Source: a bacterium
GTDB lineage: Bacteria > UBA10199 > JACPAL01 > GCA-016699445
Assembly (NCBI GenBank): GCA_035454885.1
Contig: DATIGE010000065.1
Coordinates: 1 to 53,271, forward strand
Length of the DNA: 53,271 nt
Direction of reading: 5' to 3'
This document shows, piece by piece, positions 16,464 through 23,779 of this stretch. The position numbers and the translations under genes are program-made. Every line of letters starts with the position of its first letter. Position 1 is the stretch's first letter. The notes under the pieces are model-generated. The model searched no databases. It saw only the letters and a list, made by a program, of their open reading frames with translations, and had not been told where the DNA came from.

Positions 16464-16862
16464 CTAGGGCAGGAATCTCTCTTTGACCCCCGGGGTCGGG
16501 ACCATGCAGGCGTCCCTCCGGCCCCACCAGCGGTAGCGATTCCGGGCGACGACGTTGTAGACGGCGTCTCTTAAAAACCTTGGAACGACGATCAAGACAT
16601 AAAAAAGAGGCCAGAGGCCGGAGAGGCGCCGGGCGATCTTCAATCCCGCCGTCGATCGCGTGAAGGCGCGATCATTTTCGATCAGCACCATCGTGTCGAG
16701 ATCGGTCGTCGAAAGATTGAATTTTTTCAGCCGCTCTTGACCGGCGGCCGATTGAAGCGGGGTGAAACGGAAGTTTTTTTTCGGATCGCGGGCGATGATG
16801 AAATTCACGCTCGCGTTGCAGAAGTTGCAGACGCCGTCGAAGAGGATGAGGGGGGCCTGCAC
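16464..16862 (-). CDS. DCC-family (DUF393) thiol-disulfide oxidoreductase-like protein
   Basis: 132 residues. The motif FDGVCNFCNASVNFII carries the DxxCxxC family signature at the N-terminus. RDPKKNFRFTPLQS follows, and the C-terminal YRWWGRRDACMVP is also typical. It is a thioredoxin-like fold of unknown substrate. The start is GTG 16862, 21 bp after the stop of unknown protein B, so co-transcription from the sigma-54 promoter upstream of B is likely. Confidence 0.85.
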   Translation of the reverse strand: MQAPLILFDGVCNFCNASVNFIIARDPKKNFRFTPLQSAAGQERLKKFNLSTTDLDTMVLIENDRAFTRSTAGLKIARRLSGLWPLFYVLIVVPRFLRDAVYNVVARNRYRWWGRRDACMVPTPGVKERFLP

Positions 16863-16883
16863 GCGGCCAGATTAGCTCCGATT

Positions 16884-17873
16884 CTACTTGGTCTGCAACA
16901 ATCCATCGGGACCGACCGTGAAGGAAAGAGGTTTCGAGGCCGGATCTGGGGTTGGCATCGGCGTTGTACTGGTGCCTGAAGCGGGAGGGGCCGGCACCGT
17001 TGCCGGCGCCGCAGGCGGCGGCGACGCCGGTGGCGGCGTGACCGGCTTGGGCGCGGGTGCGGCGGCAACCGGTAGGGGAGCGGCGGGCGCCTTGCCGGCC
17101 GGTGCGGGGGGCGTCACGGGGGCCGCGGGTTTTGGCGGCACAGCGGCTGCGACCGGCGTCATCGTGGCGTCGGCGGGTTTCAGCCCTCCCGTCGTCGCGA
17201 AGGCCTTGTTCCAGGAGGCATACGTATTCGCGTCCTGTTTGGAGACCCAATATTTTTTCCCGTCGTAGGTCATCTCCTCGTAGCCCGCGGGCTTGGGTTT
17301 GGATGCGGGGATCGCCGTGAAGGTCGTCGGGGTCGGTGTGACCTTCACCTTGCCGGACTTCGTATCGACGTTCTCGGGATTGATAGGAAGTTTTTTTGCA
17401 GCGTCCGGCGAGAGGGCAAGCGTCACCTTGTCCGGGTCGGGCTGGGCCTTCGGGGAGTCCACGGGCTTCGCTTCCGGTTTGGAGGCCGCACCGTTCGCCG
17501 GCTTGGCCGTGGGCATCTCGGCAGGAGGCGCGGGAGGCATCCCCGTGGAAATCGCGGCGGAGGGCTTACCTTTTCCGGCCATCAAGGCCGCGGCCGCACC
17601 CGCCCCCACCGCTAATCCGGCCGCACCGGCGCCGAGGGCAGGCCCCAGCGACGAAGGCTGCGTGCTCGATGTGGTCACGGGAGCATGAGAACTGGATCCT
17701 TTCACCGCCATACCGATTAAGGCGTTCATGATCTCGCTGCCCGTCGCAGGGGCGGCGACGCCCGGTCCGGTCAACACCGGAAATCCAGTTCCGACGTCAG
17801 ACAAACTTGCCTGAACCCGGGCCAACACCGGGTCTGAATCAAAGGCGGCGAGATGAGACGTGGAATGCGGCAT
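16884..17873 (-). CDS. Unknown protein B with DPVLARV N-terminal motif, Pro/Ala-rich
   Basis: 329 residues, no recognised family. The N-terminal segment DSDPVLARV ... TGSEIMNAL matches protein A (14476-15129) without gaps. A Gly/Ala-rich hydrophobic stretch (residues about 73-96) could cross or lie in a membrane. Pro/Ala/Thr-rich linkers surround a small ordered region (YEEMTYDGKKYWVSKQDAN, about residue 205) repeated nowhere else here. The ATG has AAGGAG upstream and a strong sigma-54 promoter. It is probably the first gene of an operon with the DCC protein and the patatin. Confidence 0.75.
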   Translation of the reverse strand: MPHSTSHLAAFDSDPVLARVQASLSDVGTGFPVLTGPGVAAPATGSEIMNALIGMAVKGSSSHAPVTTSSTQPSSLGPALGAGAAGLAVGAGAAAALMAGKGKPSAAISTGMPPAPPAEMPTAKPANGAASKPEAKPVDSPKAQPDPDKVTLALSPDAAKKLPINPENVDTKSGKVKVTPTPTTFTAIPASKPKPAGYEEMTYDGKKYWVSKQDANTYASWNKAFATTGGLKPADATMTPVAAAVPPKPAAPVTPPAPAGKAPAAPLPVAAAPAPKPVTPPPASPPPAAPATVPAPPASGTSTTPMPTPDPASKPLSFTVGPDGLLQTK

Positions 17874-17904
17874 ACAATCTCCTTTGTGTTCTTGCCAAAG
17901 AAGA

Positions 17905-17922
17905 TTGCAGGCTGGGTGCCAA
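17905..17922 (-). promoter_or_regulatory. Sigma-54 promoter of unknown protein B operon
   Basis: The minus strand reads TTGGCACCCAGCCTGCAA. GG and GC are exactly 10 bp apart, the -24 element is TTGGCAC and the -12 element CTGCAA, one mismatch from TTGCAA. Predicted transcription starts near 17895, giving a leader of about 22 nt with the AAGGAG site. It lies in the divergent gap to aceE. Confidence 0.8.
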
Positions 17923-18048
17923 AATCAAGCTATTGAAATAATTAGACTATTTTAGGAGGTCGCTCAAAAAAAGTAACAAATCATGACGACAAAAACACAC
18001 CTTGTAACCATCTGACCTTTCGCGGCAAAGTATGCTATCCTGCCCTTT

Positions 18049-20565
18049 ATGCCGCGCGTCCGCTTCCCCTTTGAGACGGCCTACGTCAACACGATCCCGG
18101 TCGGCGAGGAACCGCCCTACCCGGGCGACGAGGGGATCGAGCGCCGCATCCGCAGCCTCATCCGTTGGAACGCCATGGCGATGGTCGTCCGCGCCAACAC
18201 CCGCGATCCGGGGATCGGCGGACACATTTCGACGTACGCCTCCTGCGCCAATCTGCTCGAGGTGGCCTATCATCACTTTTTCCGGGGGCACGACGCGGGC
18301 AACGGCGGCGATCAGATTTTCTTTCAGGGTCACGGGGCGCCCGGGATCTACGGCCGCGCCTTTCTCGAGGGTCGGCTGACGGAGCAGCACCTTCAGAATT
18401 TCCGGCGGGAACTCGCACCCGGCGGCGGCCTCTCCTCTTATCCGCATCCCTGGCTCATGCCCGCGTTCTGGGAGTTCCCCACGGTCTCGATGGGGCTCGC
18501 GCCCCTGCTGGCCATCTATCAAGCGCGCATGAACCGGTATCTCGCCAACCGCGGGATCAAGGACACCGCCGATACGCGCGTCTGGGCCTTCATGGGAGAC
18601 GGCGAGATGGACGAGCCCGAGGCCATGGGAGCGCTCACCGTCGCCTCGCGCGAGGAGCTCGACAACCTGACTTTCGTCGTCAACTGCAACCTCCAGCGTC
18701 TCGACGGACCGGTCCGCGGCAACGGGAAGATCATCCAGGAACTCGAGTCCGCCTTCCGCGGCGCGGGATGGAACGTCATCAAGGTGATCTGGGGGCGCGA
18801 CTGGGACCCTCTGCTCGCGGCCGATGCGGAAGGACGGCTCGTGGAGAGGATGACCGAGGCCGTCGATGGCGACTATCAAAAATACGTCGTCGAGCCCGGG
18901 AGCTACACGCGGCGGCATTTTTTCGGGACGCACCCCGGGCTTTCGGCCCTCGTCCAACACCTCACCGACGACCAGATCCGAAAACTCAGCCGCGGGGGCC
19001 ATGACTCCCGAAAAATCCACGCCGCCTACCAAGCGGCCGTCGCTCACGCGGGCGGACCCACCGTCGTCCTGGCCAAAACCATCAAGGGCTACGGCCTGGG
19101 CGAGGCGGGCGAGGGCCGGAACATCACGCACCAGCAGAAAAAGCTGAACGAACAGGAGTTGAAACAGTTCCGCGACCGCTTCGACATCCCCATCGACGAC
19201 AAACACTTGAAGGACGCCCCCTTCTACCGCCCCCCCGAGTCGGGCGAAGAGATGCAATACCTCCTGGAGAGACGGCGCGCCTTGGGAGGTTTCATCCCCA
19301 AGCGCCGGACGGCGCGCTCTCCCCTGCCCACGTTCGACGCGTCCGGGTTCAAGGAGTTCTTTGAAGGCACGTCCCCCGAGCGGCCGGTCTCGACGACGAT
19401 GGCCTTCGTCTCGCTCCTCTCCAAGCTTCTCCGGCATCCGGAGCTCGGCAAACGCATCGTGCCGATCATCCCGGACGAGGCGCGGACCTTCGGCATGGAC
19501 CCGCTCTTCCGCCAAGTCGGCATTTACTCCGGAATCGGCCAACTCTACGAGCCCGTCGATTCCAAGATGGTGCTTTACTACCGCGAGGCAAAGGACGGGC
19601 AGATGCTTGAGGAGGGCATCACCGAGGCGGGTGCGTTGGCGTCGTTCACCGCGGCGGGCACCGCGGAATACTCGCACGGTCTTTCTCTCATTCCCTTCTT
19701 CATTTTCTATTCGATGTTCGGATTCCAACGCGTGGGTGATTTGATCTGGTCCCTCCAAGACTCCCGGGCCAAGGGTTTTCTCTTCGGCGCCACCGCCGGT
19801 CGAACGACGCTCTCCGGCGAAGGGCTCCAGCACCAGGACGGGCACAGCCTCCTCCAAGCGAGCGCCTTTCCGCGCCTCCGGGCCTACGAGCCGGCGTTCG
19901 CCTACGAGATCCTCATCCTGGTCCGCGAGGGCATCCGGAGGATGTATGAAGCCGGCGAGGACGCCGTCTATTACCTGACGCTTCAGAACGAGAATTACCA
20001 AATGCTTCCCATGCCGGAAGGCGTCGAGGAAGGCATACTCCGAGGACTCTACCGGCTGAATGTCGGGACCGGAGCGCCGCAGGCCCATCTCCTAGGCAGC
20101 GGATCGATTCTGATGGAAGTCTTGAGGGCCCAAAAGATCCTGAAGGATCGATTCGGCATCGACGCCGACGTCTGGAGCGCGACCAGTTACTCCGAACTCC
20201 GCCGCGAGGCACTGGCTTGCGAGCGTTGGAACATGCTTCACCCGGGCGAGACGCCGAAAACGCCGTGGGTCGCGAGTCATTTGGGCGGCGGCCTTCCCGT
20301 CGTCGCTTCTTCGGATTGGGTCAAGGCCGTCCCCGACCAGATCGCACGCTGGGTCCCGGGGTTCACCTCGCTCGGCACCGACGGCCTCGGCCGGAGCGAT
20401 TCCCGAAAGGACTTGCGGCGTCACTTTGAAGTAGACGCGGAGTCGGTGGTGATCGCCGCCCTCTCCCAACTGATGAAACGCGGCGCGGTCGACGCCGCCG
20501 CGGTGAAAAAAGCCCTCGAGGCGTTTGGGTTTTCCGCTGAAAAGCCGGATCCATTCCTCATTTGA
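18049..20565 (+). CDS. aceE: Pyruvate dehydrogenase E1 component, homodimeric type
   Basis: 838 residues, slightly shorter than the E. coli enzyme (887). The N-terminus (FETAYVNTIP, GHISTYASCANLLEVAYHHFF) is typical. The thiamine diphosphate motif GDGEMDEPEA ... VVNCNLQRLDGPVRGN is intact. It decarboxylates pyruvate and passes the acetyl group to lipoyl-E2. No E2 or E3 gene is nearby. The ATG has no Shine-Dalgarno sequence, and TATGCT at 18031-18036 could be the -10 of a near-leaderless transcript. A thioesterase gene follows after 31 bp. Confidence 0.95.
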   Translation: MPRVRFPFETAYVNTIPVGEEPPYPGDEGIERRIRSLIRWNAMAMVVRANTRDPGIGGHISTYASCANLLEVAYHHFFRGHDAGNGGDQIFFQGHGAPGIYGRAFLEGRLTEQHLQNFRRELAPGGGLSSYPHPWLMPAFWEFPTVSMGLAPLLAIYQARMNRYLANRGIKDTADTRVWAFMGDGEMDEPEAMGALTVASREELDNLTFVVNCNLQRLDGPVRGNGKIIQELESAFRGAGWNVIKVIWGRDWDPLLAADAEGRLVERMTEAVDGDYQKYVVEPGSYTRRHFFGTHPGLSALVQHLTDDQIRKLSRGGHDSRKIHAAYQAAVAHAGGPTVVLAKTIKGYGLGEAGEGRNITHQQKKLNEQELKQFRDRFDIPIDDKHLKDAPFYRPPESGEEMQYLLERRRALGGFIPKRRTARSPLPTFDASGFKEFFEGTSPERPVSTTMAFVSLLSKLLRHPELGKRIVPIIPDEARTFGMDPLFRQVGIYSGIGQLYEPVDSKMVLYYREAKDGQMLEEGITEAGALASFTAAGTAEYSHGLSLIPFFIFYSMFGFQRVGDLIWSLQDSRAKGFLFGATAGRTTLSGEGLQHQDGHSLLQASAFPRLRAYEPAFAYEILILVREGIRRMYEAGEDAVYYLTLQNENYQMLPMPEGVEEGILRGLYRLNVGTGAPQAHLLGSGSILMEVLRAQKILKDRFGIDADVWSATSYSELRREALACERWNMLHPGETPKTPWVASHLGGGLPVVASSDWVKAVPDQIARWVPGFTSLGTDGLGRSDSRKDLRRHFEVDAESVVIAALSQLMKRGAVDAAAVKKALEAFGFSAEKPDPFLI

Positions 20566-20596
20566 CTTGCCCGCCCGCCCGGGTCAACTTGAACGC

Positions 20597-21037
20597 ATGC
20601 GCGCCCTCAAGAAATTCCCCAAGGAGCACGGCCTCAAGAACTACAGCCTCCCCGACAAATACGGCGTATGGCTCGGCTACAAGCCCGTCCGCGTCAGCCG
20701 GAAGAAGGGAGAAGCCGTTCTGGAGCTCAAGCTCCGCGACGACCACCTCTCTCCCGCCGGCCGCATCCACGGCGGCGTCATTTCCGGGTTCTTCGACTTT
20801 GCCTGCGGCGCGGCCGTGTTCTCGACGATGGAGCCGGAGGACTTCTGTTCGACCGTGGAGTTGAAGGTGAATTATTTCTCCCCCCTCAACTCCGGCGACA
20901 CGCTTGTTTGCCGCTCGCAGGTCGTCTTCCGGGGCAGGCGCCTCTGCGTCGTCCACGCCTTGTTGTATCGGAAAGGCCAGAAAAATCCCGTCGCCATGGC
21001 GACGGCGACGTTCAATATCGTGGCCAAGAAGCCTTAG
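20597..21037 (+). CDS. PaaI-family hotdog thioesterase
   Basis: 146 residues from ATG 20597. GRIHGGVISGFFDFACGAAVFS is the hotdog helix with the HGG motif, and VELKVNYFSPLNSGD is the matching strand segment. The family hydrolyses acyl- or aroyl-CoA. It follows aceE closely on the same strand, so a link to acetyl-CoA metabolism is possible but not shown. The end overlaps the convergent radical SAM gene by 4 bp. Confidence 0.82.
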   Translation: MRALKKFPKEHGLKNYSLPDKYGVWLGYKPVRVSRKKGEAVLELKLRDDHLSPAGRIHGGVISGFFDFACGAAVFSTMEPEDFCSTVELKVNYFSPLNSGDTLVCRSQVVFRGRRLCVVHALLYRKGQKNPVAMATATFNIVAKKP

Positions 21038-22365
21038 GAATCAACGACGAGGTCCCGAACCAGCGTCGGCGGGACGGAGGGGAGGCATTTCCGCGCGTTG
21101 CGGTGCGCGCGCCACCAGTGGGTGAAGTTCATCCCAAAGTAGTAGAGGGGATGGCTGCGGTTGGCCCAGAAGCGTTTGACGATGGAAGGCCACGTGTAAA
21201 ACCTTTGGCGGAACTTGACGTAGTGCTCCTCGAACTCGTCCTTGGACATGTTGGGATGGTGCCAAACGAGGTTGGCGCCCGTGTAATTTTCCCAATTGTG
21301 GTCGAAGATTTTTCCTTCGCGTTTGGCCTTTTCGTAGACTTCCGTACCGGGAAACGGCGTCATGATGCCCGTATTGACCATGGCGAGCTTGTTCTTCATC
21401 GCGAAGTCATAGACCTTGTCGAACGACGCCGGCGTGTCGTTTTCAAACCCGAAAATGAACGCGCCCACGACGTTGATGCCCGCGCGGTGCATCTTCTTGA
21501 TGTTCTCCTCGTAATTCTTCACCTTGTTGAACGCCTTGTGCGCGGCGTTGAGCGTGTCCTGGTCGATCGACTCGATCCCGACGAACAGGCTGATGCAGCC
21601 CGAACGCGCGGCGAGCTTGAGGAGCTTCTCGTCGCGGCAGATCAACTCCATCGAACCCTGGCTGCCCCACTTGATGTTGAGAGGGATCAGCGCCTCGCAA
21701 AGCTTGTAGGCGTATTCCTTGGAGAGAAAGATGTTGTCGTCGACGAAAAAGAAAAGCCGCGACGGGTACCGTTTGATCTCCTCCACCACGTGCTCGACGG
21801 GACGGGTTCGGAAGGTCTTGCCGTACATCAGAGTGACGGTGCAGAAATTGCATCCCAGCGGGCAGCCGCGTCCCGTCTGCAGGACCTGGGCGCTCAACGT
21901 CGTGCCTGCGTTGAAGAAAAGGTCCTTGCGGGGCATGGGCAGGTCTCGCAGGTCGATGAGCTTGTCGGTCTGATAGAGGGGCTTGAGGGCGTCGGCGTGA
22001 AAGTCCTCCATGATCTCGTCCCAGACCATTTCGACTTCGTTGACCACCACCGAGTCAAAATGCCGGCCGCATTCCTCCGTCATGAAGGAGGCATGGCTAC
22101 CGCCGCAGATCGTCCGGATGCCTTTTCTTCGGAATTGATCGGCCAATTGATAAGCGCGAGGCGCCTGGCAACTCATCATCGTAATTCCGACGAAGTCGGC
22201 CGTTTCGTTGGGATCGAGTCGCTCGAACTCCTCTTCGACAATCTTGATGTCTTCGAAATACGGCTCCGCAAGGGCCGCGATCACGGCAAGGTTGAGATGA
22301 TGGACGTGTTTTCCCTTGACCCCCTGAACTTCCAATCCCGCCGGCGCAATGAGCAAAAGCTTCAT
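21034..22365 (-). CDS. Cobalamin-binding-domain radical SAM protein
   Basis: 443 residues. The N-terminal 150 residues form a B12-binding-type Rossmann domain (GITMMSCQAPRAYQLADQF, then CGGSHASF). The radical SAM cluster motif is RGCPLGCNFC, followed by FFVDDNIF and FVGIESIDQDTL. The C-terminal domain is long, with W- and Y-rich ends. The DxHxxG cobalamin motif is not evident, so B12 may bind base-on or not at all. Relatives methylate or rearrange lipids, hopanoids or natural products; the substrate here is unknown. Confidence 0.85.
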   Translation of the reverse strand: MKLLLIAPAGLEVQGVKGKHVHHLNLAVIAALAEPYFEDIKIVEEEFERLDPNETADFVGITMMSCQAPRAYQLADQFRRKGIRTICGGSHASFMTEECGRHFDSVVVNEVEMVWDEIMEDFHADALKPLYQTDKLIDLRDLPMPRKDLFFNAGTTLSAQVLQTGRGCPLGCNFCTVTLMYGKTFRTRPVEHVVEEIKRYPSRLFFFVDDNIFLSKEYAYKLCEALIPLNIKWGSQGSMELICRDEKLLKLAARSGCISLFVGIESIDQDTLNAAHKAFNKVKNYEENIKKMHRAGINVVGAFIFGFENDTPASFDKVYDFAMKNKLAMVNTGIMTPFPGTEVYEKAKREGKIFDHNWENYTGANLVWHHPNMSKDEFEEHYVKFRQRFYTWPSIVKRFWANRSHPLYYFGMNFTHWWRAHRNARKCLPSVPPTLVRDLVVDS

Positions 22366-22466
22366 ATGTCTCCTAGCAATAAGGCGGGCATTACGCGTCT
22401 GCTTTGATCAAATAAGCAATGGCTATCTGGATGGGAAAACGGCCCTGGGAATGCCGATCCGGCGCG

Positions 22467-22826
22467 TCACTTCGGCGGGTCCTGAGGACGGCTGCCCGGC
22501 TTGTATTTCAGCACGCGCACTTTTTCCAACGTGACCAAGCCCTCCGTGATCATCTCGTCTAAGATCGGCTTCATCCGTTCGACCTGATCCGCCGTATCGA
22601 CAACCTCGATCACGACGGGCAAGTCTTCCGACAATCGAAGGATGTCGGCTGTATGCAAGACGCTCCGTGCGCCGAAACCGGCGACGCCGTGAAAGACCGT
22701 GGCGCCCGCGAACCCTTCCTTTCTCAGTCTTTCAAGCAGGGCCTTGGCCAGGCCCTGATGGTGCCATTTGTCCGATTCTCCGATGAAGATGCGGACCATG
22801 ACTTGATCCCCCTCGAGAACCCTCAT
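22467..22826 (-). CDS. DUF190 protein, partner of the fluoride channel
   Basis: 119 residues from ATG 22826, preceded by GGGAG. MVRIFIGESDKWHHQGLAKALLERLRKEGFAGATV ... PVVIEVVD is the PII-like ferredoxin fold of DUF190, a family often encoded beside crcB. It lies 19 bp after crcB on the same strand. It is probably a small-molecule or nucleotide sensor acting on the channel; that role is inference from the fold and neighbourhood. Confidence 0.85.
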   Translation of the reverse strand: MRVLEGDQVMVRIFIGESDKWHHQGLAKALLERLRKEGFAGATVFHGVAGFGARSVLHTADILRLSEDLPVVIEVVDTADQVERMKPILDEMITEGLVTLEKVRVLKYKPGSRPQDPPK

Positions 22827-22845
22827 GTTTTCTCCCTTCGGCCTC

Positions 22846-23229
22846 TCATGAGACGAGCAGCCGTTTGGCCAGGAACAGACCCGCAAACCCCGCCGCAAGA
22901 CAGGAAACGACCATCACCAGTATATTCAAGAAGGCCCGGAAAATCTCGCCATCTTGAAAATATTGCACGGTCTCGTAATTGAAGCTCGAATACGTCGTAA
23001 AACCGCCCATGACTCCCGTCGTGAGGAAAATACGCGCCGTCGGCGACAGGAGGGACGTCGACATCGCGATGTGCATGATCGCCCCGATCAGGAACGACCC
23101 CAAGACGTTGACCCCCAACGTGCCGAACGGGAAGGAGGGTCCCATCGCGCGGAGGGTCCAACCCGACACGAGGTAACGGACGCCGGTCCCCAGGGCGCCG
23201 CCGAGGCAGATGTATAGGAAACGCGTCAT
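22846..23229 (-). CDS. crcB: Fluoride ion channel CrcB/Fluc
   Basis: 127 residues with four membrane spans. GGALGTGVRYLVS, the pore motif FGTLGVNVLGSF and the GVMGGFTTYSSFNYE signature are all present. It exports fluoride as a dual-topology dimer. The ATG is only two bases after the discriminator base of tRNA-Ser(UGA), so there is no room for a leader or Shine-Dalgarno sequence outside the tRNA. No fluoride riboswitch fits. Expression as the 3' part of a tRNA transcript is likely. Confidence 0.93.
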   Translation of the reverse strand: MTRFLYICLGGALGTGVRYLVSGWTLRAMGPSFPFGTLGVNVLGSFLIGAIMHIAMSTSLLSPTARIFLTTGVMGGFTTYSSFNYETVQYFQDGEIFRAFLNILVMVVSCLAAGFAGLFLAKRLLVS

Positions 23230-23231
23230 TG

Positions 23232-23318
23232 CGGAGGGGGTGAGATTCGAACTCACGATACCGTTGCCGGTATGCCAGTTTTCAAGACTGGTGCCTTCAA
23301 CCACTCGGCCACCCCTCC
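23232..23318 (-). tRNA. tRNA-Ser (anticodon UGA)
   Basis: Acceptor GGAGGGG/CCCCTCC with discriminator G; the D-arm has GGCCGAGTGGTTGAAGG. The anticodon stem CCAGT/ACTGG encloses loop CTTGAAA. A long variable arm and GTTCGAATC T-loop complete a class II serine tRNA. CCA is not encoded. It is followed after two bases by the crcB start codon and preceded by the same repeat block as the other tRNA-Ser gene. Confidence 0.95.
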
Positions 23319-23323
23319 TTTGG

Positions 23324-23422
23324 AATTAAGGGGAGATCAACGCTCTCCCCTTAATTATCCGCATCGGTTTTACAAAGAACTGATCGTTCACTCCGTCCAG
23401 CGAAGCTGGACTTCGTTCACTC
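23324..23422. repeat. tRNA-Ser 5'-flank repeat block, copy 2
   Basis: A perfect inverted repeat with 13-bp arms (AATTAAGGGGAGA, 23324-23336, and TCTCCCCTTAATT, 23344-23356) begins 5 bp upstream of the tRNA. Farther out, GTCCAGC-GAA-GCTGGAC (23395-23411) forms a hairpin flanked by two direct copies of CGTTCACTC (23385-23393 and 23414-23422). Copy 1 at 14260-14410 shares the CGCTCTCCCCTTA core and the hairpin unit. Confidence 0.65.
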
Positions 23423-23779
23423 TTTCTCACGAAATTTGCAGGAAGACAACTTTCCGGCCCGCCCCCGGAAATGAGACTCTTCTGCCCCTTAATGGACAAA
23501 AGTGTTCCAGGGTTCAGATCAACCCTCGGCTAGCAGAAACGGTGCCAAGTTCAAATGGCTGATATTTCTACAAAATTATTCGGGTCAGGATTAATGTGTT
23601 AAATAAGAAAACAATATAGAACATAATAGAGCATGGATAAATAAAACCTCTATCACCTTGTTTTTTATGAAAAATTTTAGCGTCACCACCTATTCATGTT
23701 CCGATTTGAGGCAGGATCGTCTAGTCTGTTGGCATACCGTACCAAGGTACGATTCAACCTTTGGGTAGGACCAACTGAG
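23423..23779. other. AT-rich non-coding stretch upstream of the response regulator
   Basis: About 360 bp with no convincing gene and much lower GC than the surroundings. It holds an inverted repeat CGTACC-AA-GGTACG (23738-23751), and a related palindrome GTGGTACCAC occurs at 23789-23798 just inside the regulator gene. Together they could be an autoregulatory operator. No GG-N10-GC sigma-54 site and no clear sigma-70 promoter could be placed. Confidence 0.45.

Noticed and set aside
22441-22456. GG-N10-GC match upstream of the radical SAM gene (minus strand CGGCATT...AGGGC)
   Set aside because: The -12 element lacks the TTGC part, so the match is no better than chance.
23319-23360. Fluoride riboswitch ahead of crcB
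   Set aside because: crcB directly follows a tRNA gene. The hairpin upstream belongs to the tRNA-flank repeat and has no conserved riboswitch core.
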